From Dactylorhiza incarnata (lineage: Eukaryota > Streptophyta > Magnoliopsida > Asparagales > Orchidaceae), in NCBI GenBank assembly GCA_033032865.1, contig JAWHQI010000001.1, positions 1,014,001 through 1,078,000 on the forward strand: a stretch of 64,000 bases of DNA, in the 5' to 3' direction. The notes beneath the pieces were generated by a model. It was given only the letters and a program-made list of their open reading frames with translations. It ran no database searches and was not told the origin of the DNA. Below are positions 34,185-45,320 of this stretch, in pieces (positions within the stretch are counted from its first letter, which is position 1; every line of letters starts with the position of its first letter). Position numbers and translations under genes: made by a program.

Positions 34185-35371
34185 TGTTGGAACATAGTTT
34201 TCCGCATCCCTTTGATTTGAGAATAAAAAATCCTACTTGTATTTGATCTTGCTTGCCTTTGTGTTTTTAGCATGCAGGTTTTGAACATGTATGACACTAG
34301 GTTGCTGCTCCATTGGTCTGGAACTGTCCACATGCTTAAATGAATATATTCTAACGTCAGGCGTTATGCTTAACGCTGGGCGTTGGCGTTCGACGGGATG
34401 GTCTGCCGATCGACTGGATGACTTGCCGACTGAAAAAATGAGAGAAGATCAACGCCAGGCGTTAGGACTTAACGTTGGGCGTTAACGTTCGATGTTTATG
34501 GCAAGAGGGGAAGCAGTCGTGATTGAAGGGGCACTTTAGGAATGATTTGACCTAACGGCAGCGTTATCCTCAACGCCAACGTTAGGGTTGCCTAAAATAA
34601 AAGATTCCTAAAGTGCAGAATCTCATTCCTGTTTTGAAGATCCGAGCCATCAAAACATTTCTAAACTGGGTCAACGCCAGGCATTAGCATCAACGTCGGC
34701 ATTAGCCTCCTGGTCTATAAATAGATGGAATTCATCTTCCCCTACTACTAACTTTGGAGAGCCCTATTCCAGCACTTAATAATCTCTGCAAGGGCCGTAT
34801 TTCCAGACCATCTTCTCTCACACAAGTTTCAGGCAAAGAATTCAAGGAGAGCCGGATCAACGCTTATGCAACGTGAAGAACGCACGCTTCGACTTCAAGA
34901 ACATCCAGCGAGCCTTCATCTTCTCCAGAATTCTTTATAGGGAGTTTTTATTATATTTTGTATTTTCTTTTGAAACTCTTTTTATTACCATCGTGGAGTG
35001 AATTTGCCTCGTGTTGGCAACTAAGTCTAGGGCGTATATCTAGGGGTGTTCGAGGCCTTTTCTGGGGATAGAAAGGCTAGAGCGGCTTGAGGCCATATCT
35101 GGGGGAGGATAGGCTAAAGCCACCGGTTCGTGGGGATACGAGTCGGGATAGAAAACAAAAAGGATTTTTATATTTATCGCCCATGATTTCTAGCGTCATA
35201 AGAAATCAAGTTTTGTAATTTCATATCTCAAGATTAATAAAATCATGTTTCTCTTTTATATTACGTGATTTTTTCTTTTCTAATTACAAATGTTTTAAAA
35301 TAAAGTATAAGTTTTTACAACCCTTATTCACCCCCCCCCCACCCCCTCTAAGGGCGTCTCACGATCCAACA
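34185..35371 (+). repeat. 3' LTR of F
   Basis: This 1187-bp LTR starts TGTTGGAACATAG and ends CGATCCAACA. The U3 (34340-34710) holds AACGCCAGGCGTTA-type dyads directly upstream of a TATA box (34716-34723, TATAAATA). A C-rich run is at 35331-35346. Its last 281 bp match the 5' LTR remnant at 3201-3481. Confidence 0.9.
34351..34708. promoter_or_regulatory. Array of AACGCC-GGCGTT dyads upstream of the F TATA box
   Basis: Pairs such as TAACGTCAGGCGTTA and TTAACGCTGGGCGTT occur at about 34351-34383, 34450-34490, 34553-34590 and 34672-34706, ending about 10 bp before TATA. The same dyad type reappears in F's 3' internal region at 7171-7200 and 7479-7507. Confidence 0.75.
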
Positions 35372-35608
35372 ATAATAAGTAGGTTCAGTGGAACAGAGGA
35401 TAACTTTACCGTGGCTATGCTTATTCTGCAGTAACTCTGATAAATATATTGATTGGGAGGACATTTCGCGCGGGCAAGTTGTCTGTATAATGAACAACCA
35501 TCCGTAGGTAATTATTTTGAGCAAGTAGTTCAAGCATAATCAAATCCTACCAAAGTGTGCACGCAGAATTTTATCAGTTGTATCCTGAAGATAAGCAATA
35601 TAAACCTA

Positions 35609-35917
35609 TCAACATATAATCAACTCCCATACGGAGGTTATATGTTATTGGGACAAATAAAAAGTTATAACTTTCTATAGGCCTTTGTAAAACCCATTAA
35701 CATATAACCGACTCTCATACAAAGGTTATATGTTAGTGGAACAGATAACAAGAAATGCAAGTAAGCAGTGTAAATCCAAGAACATATAACCAACTCCCAT
35801 ACGAAGGTTATATGTTAATGGTACAGATAACAAGAAATGCAAGTAAGCAGTGTAAATCCATGAACATATAACCAACTCCCATACGAAAGTTATATGCTAA
35901 CGGTACATGTAAATATG
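35609..35917. repeat. Tandem repeats, about 82 bp, each with an 11-bp hairpin
   Basis: Four units start with AACATATAACC near 35609, 35699, 35781 and 35863. Inside a unit, AACATATAACC is followed about 14 bp later by its perfect inverse GGTTATATGTT. The last unit is shortened and diverged. Confidence 0.8.
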
Positions 35918-35989
35918 TATGTTCCGATGCAAATGATGCATATGCAAGCCATGCACAATGAGTACTCACGACTCGTCACAACTTCATAG

Positions 35990-36665
35990 TCTGACCGCTT
36001 TTCTTCCAGCAGGGTCGCGAACCCCGCGGGCCTCACTGATGTGGCCGTTAGTGACAGTGGCCGGTCCTGCAACTTTTGGGTGTGGATGTACTGCACTACC
36101 CAGGCCCCAACGTACAACTCCATGTACTCTTGGATGTGAGTGGCATCCGACAATTACGAAATTCGGCTATGCAGCGGAGGGACCATCTGGGGAAATATTA
36201 AATGACCTCCCGGTGTTCACACACTCCATAGTGCCCCATGAGTCGTCAACCTTCCCATTCATGTACAAACGGTCCTTGGGCATGACTGACCCGCCACAGT
36301 AATCACTTACAATATTTTACCAGTTTGCATTTTATGTTGACATATTTTGACCGATTCTTTTCCAGCAGGGTAGCGAACCCCGCGGGGCTCACCGATGTGG
36401 AAGTCAGTGACAGTGGCTGGTCCTGCCACTTCTAGGTGTGGATGTACCGCACTACCCAGGCCCTAACGTACAACCATGTGTACTCTCATATGTAGGAGAT
36501 GCCCGATAATAACTGAATTTGGCCAACCAGCAGAGGGACCCAGCGGGGCATATAAGATACAACCGAGCTCTCGGGGTTCACATCTCCCTGTCGCCTAGAG
36601 TCTTCAACCTTCCAGCACTGGTATGTACGGTTCACGGGCATGACCGACCCGCCACTTTTCCCACC
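35990..36665. repeat. Direct duplication, about 360 bp
   Basis: The blocks at about 35990-36300 and 36350-36660 share a long series of matches. Both begin with TTCCAGCAGGGT and GCGAACCCCGCGGG. Both end with GGGCATGAC and GACCCGCCAC. The spacer between them is AT-rich. No coding frame is shared. Confidence 0.75.
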
Positions 36666-37039
36666 GCAAGTAATTTACAATAAGTGCAATGAATAAAATA
36701 GGTAACCAGCACATTAGGGTCATCAACGACTTACCCTTTTTAACGAGGCTTTCCGACTGGCCGAGTATGCAAATATCGTAAGTCCCATGAATGTTAACCA
36801 TGTACTCCTGGGATGGGGTGCATACAAGTTTTTCTAAATTTGCCACTAATTTACTTCCATCCAGCACATCGCCTCAGTAGTTATTTCCTGAAATATTGAT
36901 GTTATTGACAAGACTAACATTTTCATCATAGTTCTTCCGCAATTGCACGACTTTATTTTAAACAGATCGCCAAATTGATAAAACGTTATATCAAGTCAAA
37001 AACATACTTCATATTTATAATCGTTAGAGTAATTCTCCA

Positions 37040-37385
37040 TCTACACAAAATTTCGTTTGTTTAGCTTACCTCAAATGAAATTTTGAAAATGATAATTTTA
37101 GTCCCAATAAAACAAAGAGGCTTAAACTTGGGATTGAAATTATTAATAGAATCCTCACCTTGCACACAAAATTCCATTTGATTAGTTTACCTTGAAGGGA
37201 ATTTTCAAAACGAGAATTTAATCCAAATAAAACAAAGAGGCTTAAACCTGGGGTTGAAATTAGTAATAGAAGCCTTACATTGCACACAAAATTCCATTTG
37301 ATTAGTTTACCTCGAATGGAATTTCGAAAATGAGAATTTAATCCCAATAACACAAAGAGGCTTAAACCCGGGGTTCAAAATTTGA
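37040..37385. repeat. Tandem repeat, 120-bp unit, about 3 copies
   Basis: The word AACAAAGAGGCTTAAAC (first base variable) starts at 37111, 37231 and 37351, exactly 120 bp apart, with matching flanks. The open - strand frame across it is a by-product of the unit length being divisible by three. Confidence 0.8.
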
Positions 37386-38083
37386 AGTGGTCGTTTGTTG
37401 GGTTTAACAGAAGTGTTTTATGGGTACAAGGTAAATCATCTTTTGAGATCAGATATGGTAAAGATATTTAAGTGTTGATCCACATATATATGCCAAGTTT
37501 GCTGTCAACTTTTACCTTTAAGGTCCACCACTGCTTCCGCTGCAGTGGTTCATCACGAACCATGCAATAACGATCGGTGGAGAAAGAGTTGTTTCTGTGA
37601 TCACTTTTGGTCGAAAAGATTGTTTGTGCTCTGATCCATTTGTAAGACCCCCCCCCCCCCCCCCCTCCCAAATCGGTGGTCCGGTCGGGGAATCTTATCG
37701 CACACCACCCTTTTTGTATGACCCCAAGGCGATCCCGAAGGGTAAAGGTACTAGCTTTTCCAACCCCCCTTCCTTGAACACTTCGTTGTCACGCATGGGT
37801 GTGATGTTAAGCGAATGTCACAACACACCACAGAGTAGAGAAGCAGTTATCTAGTGGAAGACATCATCAAAGAGTGCACTTTATAGCACTTAGCAAAATA
37901 CGTAGTATTAAGCGGAGGATTAATTATCACAGAAACCTCAAACCCAAGACCTGTCTGAATAATTTAATATCACCGCCGCATTTAATCCTATTAATCAAAG
38001 ATTCATTGCCAGTATACAGATACCATGAGATAGGACACAACAAAAGGGGATGCAGCTTAACGACTTGTACCTGATGTAGCCTG

Positions 38084-39205
38084 TGTTGGAGTTACCATTG
38101 TGATCTAGAAGTGGTCAAACATGTAATGTCACTGCCAACGCGATATGAGCCTGCAGGGTCGCACATAAGAGCATGTGGAGAAGTTGGAAGATTGACTATG
38201 TTGGTAAAGGTTACCAATCACCATATAGAATGGGGGAAGTCCAGCAAATGTTGCTGTCTGAATTCGTCGGGTTTACACGGATAGAATTCGTCGGATTCGT
38301 CGGGATTCGTCGGATTGTTCCGTGGAATCTCGACGAATTGTTACAGAGATCCTTAACTCGGCAAATGTTGCCGTCTGATATGATTCGTCGGATTCGTCGG
38401 GATTCGTCGGATTGTTCCGTGGAATCTCGACGAATTGTTATAGAGATCTTTAAGTCGGCAAATGTTGCCGTCTGACATGATTCGTCGGATTCGTCGGGAT
38501 TCGTCGGATTGTTCCGTGGAATCTCGACGAATTGTCACAGAGATCATTAACTCGGCAAATGTTGCCGTCTGATATGATTCGTCGGAATTCATCGGATTGT
38601 CCCGTGAAAAACTCGACGAATGCTGTTCTGTGGGATCCCGACGAATTGTAACCGAAGCCCCTATTCTGTTGTGTGGTCTGCGGATAGCGATTCTTCTAGA
38701 AGCTGTTTATCCTTTGGGTATAAATAGGACTTCTTTTTAGGGTTCTTAAGACTTGCGACAAGTTGAGCCGACGGAAAGAGTTCCGCCTCTCGCCCTAGCC
38801 GACGGAAGAGTTCCGCCGTCTGAATCGCCTCCGCCGACCTCCTCTCCGGCGATCGTCGTCGGGTGCTGTTCTTCCTGAAGCGGATCTAGCAATCCGTGGA
38901 AGTGCAAGGTGCAGTTGTTCTTCCTTCCGAGTTGCGTGCGACGTGATTTGGTGTTCTCCCGGCTCGTGTGGACTGCTGTAGAGACGTAGACATTATTCTA
39001 CGTAAGGACTCGCATAGCCGCTGAAGGAATCTTCTTCTTGGAGCATCTAGGTTGGATTTGATCCAATCCCGCAAAGGTAATTTTATACCTAGCATTTTGT
39101 TAACTTCTTGATTCAATATTCATGGCCCGATCAAAGTCTTTTGGGTTGTTTCTCTTTTATTCCGCTGCGCCTACATTTGATGTATGGTTCTAGAAAAACC
39201 CAACA
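38084..39205 (+). mobile_element. Copia solo LTR with perfect target duplication
   Basis: This 1122-bp LTR starts TGTTGGAGTTACC and ends AACCCAACA, with inverted ends TGTTGG/CCAACA. It is flanked on both sides by GCCTG (38079-38083 and 39206-39210). No internal region or second LTR is present, so it was left by LTR-LTR recombination. A TATA box TATAAATA is at 38719-38726. Upstream are 97-bp repeats containing TTCGTCGG and CGACGAATTG. A GCCGACGGAAGAGTTCCGCC-type dyad region (38770-38830) follows TATA. No ORF was recognised. Confidence 0.92.
38246..38655. repeat. 97-bp tandem repeats in the solo LTR U3
   Basis: Units begin AAATGTTGC at 38246, 38363, 38460 and 38557. Periods are 117, 97 and 97 bp. 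The first unit has an extra 20 bp, and the fourth is diverged. Each holds three TTCGTCGG-type words at 8-10 bp steps and one inverted CGACGAATTG. They end about 60 bp before the TATA box. Confidence 0.85.
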
Positions 39206-39210
39206 GCCTG

Positions 39211-39530
39211 CTCCGGGGCTTCATCCATACATGGGTGCTGTCTCTCATCCGCTACTATCATCTGTGCTAAAGACTAGTTATTAGAACCACGAACAAAATC
39301 CAACCCCTACTCACAATAGACATAATATAACATTTATAAGGCAGGGGATATCTGAACTCTTATTGGGCCGAGGTAGTCTTCCCATGACCACCGCCTACGT
39401 ACTCTGTATCATCCTGCATACGGTCTCAGACCCACGTAGTTCTATTAGTTTCGCACGGGTTGTCCTCCCAGACCGTCCGTCGTGCGGGTTGCCTTAGAGT
39501 AAAACTCATCGGCCATCCGACATTCTCCAA
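39211..39530. other. Unassigned spacer
   Basis: No gene, transposon end or repeat unit was recognised. It continues the sequence interrupted by the solo LTR. Confidence 0.4.
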
Positions 39531-39532
39531 GG

Positions 39533-39940
39533 CACATTTTCCGAAGGCACATTATATTCCCGTAGGAATATTTCTCGAGGGCACAATATATTCCCGAAAG
39601 AATATATATCGAAGGCACGATATATTCTCTTAGGAATATTTCTCGAAGGCACAATATATTCCCGAAGGAATATGTCTCGAAGGCTCAATATATTCCCGTA
39701 GGAATATTTCTCGAAGGCACAATATATTCCCGAAGGAATGTTTGTCAAAGGCACAGTATATTCCCGTAGGAATATTTCTCGAAGGCACAATATATTCCCG
39801 AAGGAATGTATATCGAAGGCACAGTATATTTCCGTAGGAATATTTCTCGAAGGCACAATATATTTCGGAAGGAATATATATTGAAGGCACAATATACTCC
39901 AGTAGGAATATTTCTCTAAGGCACAATATATATTCTTGTC
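39533..39940. repeat. 34-bp satellite with 68-bp dimer order, about 12 units
   Basis: The unit is GAAGGCACAATATATT plus CCCGTAGGAATATTTCTC or CCCGAAGGAATATATATC. The two forms alternate over most of the array, giving a 68-bp higher-order repeat. Each unit has the dyad ATATTCC-N4-6-GGAATAT. Open - strand frames here are by-products of the repeats. Confidence 0.88.
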
Positions 39941-39984
39941 AAATCTAAATTACAGTCAATACAGGAATAACACCTCAAAATATT

Positions 39985-40975
39985 AATTCGTCCGCACTGC
40001 TCTACCAGCGGCGGCCAATTTTACACTATTTATGGTTAACTCTGAAGGAATACCCCATCTTCACATCAACTCTAAAATTATAGGCAATAACGAAGGAAAA
40101 AACCAAAGCATCGATGTGTCCACTCTGCTCTACCAGCGGCGGCCAGTTCGGCACTATTTAGGATTGACCCTAAAGGAATGTCGCATCTTCACGCCAACTC
40201 TAAATTTAAGCAATAAAGAAAGAAATGTCAAAACATCGATCTGTCCGCTCTCCTCTACAAGCGACGGCTAGTTCGGTACTATTTAGGGTTGACCCTGAAG
40301 GAATGCTCAATCTTCACGTCAAATCTAAATTATAGGCAATAAAGAAAGAAAAGCCAAAACATTGATCTGTCCGCTTTGCTCTACAAGCGGTGGCTAGTTC
40401 GACACTATTTAGGATTGACCCTGAAGGAATGTTGCATCTTCACATCAACTCTAAATTTAGGCAATAAAGAAAGAAAATCCAAAACATCAATCTGTCCGCT
40501 CTGCTCTACAAGCGGTGGCTAGTTTGGTACTATTTAGGGTTGACCCTAAAGAAAATTTGCATCTTCACGTCAACTCTAAATTTAGGCAATAAAGAAAGAA
40601 AAACCAAAACATCGATCTGTCCGCTCTGCTCTACAAGCGGCGGCCAGTTCGGTACTATTTAGGGTTGACCCTGAAGGAATGTCGCATCTTCACATCAACT
40701 CTAAATTTAGGCAATAAAGAAAGAAAATCAAAAACATCGATCTGCCCGCTCTGCTCTACAAGTGGCGGCCAGTTCGGTATTATTTAGGGTTGACCCTGAA
40801 GTAATGTCGCATCTTCACATCAACTCTAAATTTAGGCAATACAGAAAGAAATGCCAAAACATCGATCGGTCCGCTCTGCTCTACAAGCGGCGGCCAGTTC
40901 GGAACTATTTAGGGTTGACTCTGAAGGAATGCCCCGCCTTCACGTCAACTCTAAATTATAGGCAAAAATGAAATA
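39985..40975. repeat. 125-bp satellite, 8 units
   Basis: The word GGCGGCCAGTTCGG or close variants (GGTGGCTAGTTCGG) recurs at about 40010, 40137, 40262, 40387, 40513, 40638, 40763 and 40889, every 125-127 bp. Shared parts include ACTATTTAGGGTTGACCC and ACATCGATCTGTCCGC. No coding capacity is conserved. Confidence 0.88.
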
Positions 40976-41119
40976 AAGTACAGACATGAACTGGACCAGT
41001 ACGAGACTGGAGTGGTACTGAAAAGAAACTGAATGGAAGGTACTAGAACTGAAAGGAGCGGGACCAGTATGAGGCTGGAGTAAAAGAAAGTACAATAGAA
41101 TAAAAGGGTTAGTAGTTCT

Positions 41120-41300
41120 TCACTCCATATATAGGAGGCTTCGGTTTCATCTCCGTTCATAGGAGGAAAGTTATGTTCCATCTTCGTTCATAGGAGGAAA
41201 GTTCTGTTCCATCTCGGTTCCTAGGAGGCTTCTCCGTTCCAAGGAGGCAACTCCGTTCGAAGGAGGCAACTCCGTTCACAGGAGTTTCTTCCAACTTTTG
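41120..41300. repeat. Short GTTC-AGGAGG repeats
   Basis: Seven or so irregular copies of CCGTTCATAGGAGG-like words lie at 18-35 bp spacing after the 125-bp array. Function is unknown. Confidence 0.6.
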
Positions 41301-43280
41301 TTTCTTTAATTACAGTCTGATCATAGGTTTTAATTGCGCCTTTTAAACATGGCTTAAGCGGACTTGAGGAACTATATCATGAGTTCCTTAAATTCTCAAA
41401 AGCCAATTTTTGATATCCGGGAATTACTTTAAACGCAGCTCGGTGAATCATAAGGCCTCACGCCGCTTCGAGCCCGAGTTATCATTCTGTTTTAAAATCA
41501 TTAAAATAGTAAAACATACCCGAAAATCACCCAACTTTTATCCTAGGCTGATGTCATCCTTAAAGAGTTATCATAAATTTTGCAAGGCTTGTTGAGGTAT
41601 AAACGGTCTTTGTTAATTTATTCAGGCTCTCATAACCGCCAAATAATTTCCCAAATATAGCAAGAGTACTTCAAAAATTCCAAAACCTATTTAGATGGTG
41701 TGTTTCAGCCCTTTAAACTTGCCATAAATTTTGGAGATATTTTGAAAGAGTGGTTAGTCTTGAAATAATTAAAAACAGAGGTTTTAACCTCTAAAACTAG
41801 TAAACCCTTTCCAAAAATTCTTAAATAATTATAGTGGATGTGGAACAGTACTATAGAGGTTCCATAATTATTTCAAAAATTTTAATCAATTTTTAAGCCC
41901 TCTGTTAATTTAAAAAATAGATAATTTACTTCCTTTTTAAATACTAAAATTATCTAATGATATCAGAAAATTATCAAAAAAATATGGAGGTGGCTCTTAT
42001 CAGTACCTACAACTTCCATGTTGGAAATTTTATTATTTGAGCTCTGGTTAGGGCTTAGAAAAATGAAATCCACATCTGTTGTTAACAAACCGCCCTGCAC
42101 CGATCTTGAACTAACCTGCCGACTGAGAAGGAGCCAGACAGGGAATTACTGCGGCGCCACAGAGGATCTGGAGCCGATCCGCTGTGGGAGGGCTAATCAT
42201 TGCCCAGAAAAACTACACCATTGGATCTTAATAATAAGATCCAACGGTGCCTGTAGGGTGCGGTGGCAGAGAGCTTACAGGCACTCTCCACTGCCAGCCG
42301 GCCAGCGGACCGGCGCGCCACCACCTCTGGCCGGTTCGCCGGAGGCAGGCGCACCTCCCGCTGGTGCTCCGGTGGTCTTGTGTTGCCGCCGGCCGCGGGG
42401 AGTGAATGATGCAGAGGAATACTCGCGGGGCATCGCCGGAGCTCAGCCTTCCGGCGGTGTTGCTGCCTAGAATCTTCCCGGGGAGGGTCGCAAGCCCTTC
42501 TCCAGTGATAGGTCGCTCCCAGTGAGCTCATACGAGCATGGGGAGCCCTTCCCGAACATTGTAGGGTAGGGTTGCGGAAGAAGTCAAGGGAGTTGGGGTC
42601 GTCTCCTCCGACGCTGGCAGGGGTGGGTGGTGGGGCTGGTTTCAGAAATCTTGGGAGGAGCTCCTGCAGGTCCCCCTTCAAGTGAAGCCATGGGAGGCCT
42701 CATATAGGCAACCAGGAGCACCCCCCCCCCCCCACCTTCTCCTTCCTTGTCCATCGGGTTTGGATTCATCCAACCATGGTTGGGTTGAGAGGGGCAGCTA
42801 TCCATGCATGAGGGGTGGGCCGTACTTTGCTTGGGGCTGGCCAATCAGCAACCATCCCTTGGATCATGTGTTTTAGGTTTGAGTGGGTGAGTTGGGAGGG
42901 TTAGAGTTAGGTTTGGTCTAAGCTTAGGTTTTTACCCCCATGGTTAGAAAATATCTCATCCCACTTCTATGGGTGCTTTGGGATTAGTGCTTATCATCAT
43001 AGGAGGAGGATGACTTTGGTGGGTGGATGGCTTGGGGTGGAGAGGGTTTAAAGATTATAAAAAACCCTTCTTTTGAGGAGGGTTAACCAAAGTCAACTAT
43101 AAGTGGGTCCCCCGTGTGGTCAAGATCAATATGAATCTGATTCGTCGAGTGTCGGATCACCATTGGTGTGACAGGGTTGAAATCCAGCGTTTACATATCT
43201 CGAGATTCTTATAATTTTACGAACGTTTATTTTTATTTGCTTGACTAAACGACGTCGGAATTGAGCGAAACAGATTTTGT
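41301..43280. other. LTR-like region with a GC-rich block, no gene accepted
   Basis: AT-rich sequence (41301-42010) is followed by a GC-rich block (42090-42620) with GCCGGCGG-type words and open frames on both strands. A 13-C run is at 42721-42733. The words around 42215-42250 (imperfect palindrome GGATCTTAATAATAAGATCC) and 43090-43130 (CAACTATAAGTGGGTCCC) recall the leader or LTR of gypsy elements. I cannot place LTR ends. The overlapping open frames on opposite strands point to base composition rather than coding. Confidence 0.45.
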
Positions 43281-44455
43281 TGCACTCATATCGACCATGC
43301 GAGTCCAACGCAATTGACAGAATTCAATTCGGAGCATGCTATCTCAACATTTAAAAATGGCGATGTTGCGACGCTCGAATTACTCAAAATAGTCATTTTC
43401 TCGAAATGACCTCGGATTACAATGAAACGAACACTGTTGCACTCGTATTCACCGTACGAGTCTAACGGAATTGACGAAAGTAAATTCGGGGTGTGTATGG
43501 TCACTGTACCCCAATGACTTATTGTGACGCACTACGATACTCAAAATGGTCTTTTCTCCAAACAACCTCGGATCGGGACGAAAGAAATTCTGTTGCACTC
43601 GTATTGACTATACGAGTCTAATGGAACTGACAGAAGTCAATTCAGAGTGTGTATGGTCACTGTACCCCAATGATTTTATTGTGACGCACTACGATACTCA
43701 AAATGGTCGTTTTCTCCAAACGACCTCGGATCGGAACGAAATGAATTCCGTTGCACTCGAATTGACCATACGAGTCTGACGGAAGTCAATTCGTAGTGTA
43801 TATGGTCACTGTACCCCAATGACTTTATTGTGACGCACTACGATACTCAAAATGGTCATTTTCTCCAAATGACCTTAGATCGGAACAAATCAAATTTCGT
43901 TGCACTCGTATTAACCATACGAATCTAACGGAACTGACGGAAGTCAATTCGGAGTGTTTATGGTTACTGTACCCCAATGACTTTATTGTGACGCACTACG
44001 ATACTCAAAATGGTCATTTTCTCCAAACAACCTCGGATCGGGACGAAATGAATTCTGTTGCATTCGTATTGACCATACGAGTCTAATGGAACAGACATAA
44101 GTCAATTCGGAGTGCGTATGGTCACTGTACCCCAATGACTTTATTGTGACACATTACGATACTCAAAATGGTCGTTTTCTCCAAACGACCTCGGATCCGA
44201 ACGAAACAAATTCCGTTGCACTCGTATTGACCATACGAGTCTAACGGAATTGACGGAAGTCAATTCGGAGTGCATATGGTCACTGTACCTCAATGACTTT
44301 ATTGTGACACATTACGATACTCAAAATGGTCGTTTTCTCCAAACGACCTCGGATCAGGATGAAACGAATTCCGTTGCACTCGTATTGACTATGCGAGTCT
44401 AATGGAACTGACGGAAGCCAATTCGGAGCACATATGCTCAACAAATAATTCTGAC
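43280..44455. repeat. 158-bp satellite, about 7 units
   Basis: GTACCCCAATGA (or one variant) occurs at 43506, 43662, 43811, 43969, 44127 and 44285. Periods are 156, 149, 158, 158 and 158 bp. Each unit includes CTCAAAATGGTCNTTTTCTCC, a CGACCTCGGATCGGAACGAA-type block and GACCATACGAGTCTAACGGAA. Diverged half units flank both ends. Confidence 0.88.
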
Positions 44456-44639
44456 GTTGTGGTGAAGCATGATGCTACCCAAAACAGTCATTTTTCTAAA
44501 TGACCACCATTTTTGTGGTGGAGCTTGGGTTTTGGTCTTCGATGACCCGGCCTAAGTTTCTCCAAGGGTTCAACTGAACCGGCTAGACCCTATTTAAGAA
44601 TTAGAATGTTACAAGATGAGCGCTGTAACAACCCCCGTA

Positions 44640-45320
44640 GGGACCAAGGCCCTTGCCAGCACCCAAAATACAGTCCCCTAAACACCACCTAGACTAATGT
44701 ACTCATGGGCATCCAGAACTCCGACGTGCTTCGCAGACTCAAACCGTTTTTCCCAAACATGGGAGATCAGATGCAGTACTGTGAATATCATCGTGGGTAT
44801 AAGCACAGTACCGAGGAGTACGCCTGGATGAAAGAAGAAATTGAGAACCTCATCCGACAAGGCCACCTCGAGAGGTTCCGGTAGAACTAAGTGCCAAACC
44901 GGCACGCGCCACCGCGAACAGGAAGAGATCATCCACCTCCCACCATGGGGCATATAGGGAAGGCAGATGGTGGGGGAAGTCGAAACAATAGCGGGATCAC
45001 CCTTCTCTGCCGCCCAAGTCCTTTCCATCACCCAGTTAGAGAAAGGTTCTCACAACCAGAAGGTATAGTAGGTCGTTGCCATCAGCTTCGGGGATGAAGA
45101 TCTGGAGGAGTTGCGTCTACCACACCAAGACCCCCTCGTTATTAGCGTGGGAATTGACAACCCCTGCTTCAGTGTTAAAAGAATATTGATTGACAGTGGG
45201 AGCTCAGTAGATGTCATGTTCACATCCACTCTCCATAACATGAAGATCGCAAATGGGCATCTCAAGCTGGCTGCATGGCCTCTATACAGCTTTGACAATG
45301 GCCCCGTGCCAGTGCAAGTG
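44640..45320 (+). pseudogene. Gypsy (Tat-like) gag-protease relic
   Basis: The + frame reads DVLRRLKPFFPNMGDQ, then YCEYHRGYKHSTEEYAWMKE and IENLIRQGHLERFR followed by TAG (44881-44883). This is the Tat-type gag zinc-knuckle block, with the usual second Cys lost to Tyr. Further on, 45111-45320 encodes the Tat-type aspartic protease: HQDPLVISVGI, RILIDSGSSVDVMF with the DSGS catalytic motif, then PLYSFDNGPVPV. The protease breaks off at about 45319, where unrelated sequence starting TGTAACACC begins. Stops and a non-coding gap (44884-45050) show decay. It has no RT or integrase here. Confidence 0.8.

Larger units (their letters stand above)
3201..35371 (+). mobile_element. Element F: old Sirevirus-like Ty1/copia retrotransposon, interrupted by A and G
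   Basis: F's own parts in this window are 3201-8001 and 32715-35371. They comprise the end of the 5' LTR, an initiator-Met primer site, gag, pol, a long non-coding 3' region, several polypurine tracts and the 3' LTR. Insertion A splits its 5' LTR and insertion G (8002-32714) splits its 3' region. The gag N-terminus, with its ISRPP motif and paired tryptophans, and the RT-RNaseH order (INT before RT) mark copia. The gag type and multiple polypurine tracts fit the Sirevirus (SIRE/Maximus) group. Many stops and frameshifts show it is dead and the oldest layer of the nest. Confidence 0.85.
35372..38083. other. Old repeat mosaic with no recognisable gene
   Basis: No ORF with a known domain is seen. 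The region contains three local repeat sets (annotated separately: 35609-35917, 35990-36660, 37040-37385), an 18-C run (37648-37665) and AT-rich spacers. Some phrases, such as GGTCCGGTCGGG at 37678, recur near 45355. That suggests parts of the same old gypsy-type element family. Confidence 0.5.

Noticed and set aside
35372..38083. Helitron or host gene in the region right of F
   Set aside because: No Helitron end (CTRR with hairpin) or helicase/Rep motif and no exon-like frames with known domains were found.
39445..39926. Several overlapping - strand open frames with repeated REIFLREYIVPS-like residues
   Set aside because: They are translations of the 34-bp satellite. Three units make 102 bp, so frames repeat. 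No start, domain or conservation supports a protein.
39533..39940. Possible CRISPR array (short direct repeats)
   Set aside because: The units are contiguous with no unique spacers, and the surrounding DNA is plant retrotransposon sequence.
42018..42681. GC-rich open frames on both strands (150 and 162 codons)
   Set aside because: Opposite-strand overlap and Pro/Ala/Gly/Arg-rich content reflect base composition. No recognisable domain, and the flanks look like LTR or leader sequence.
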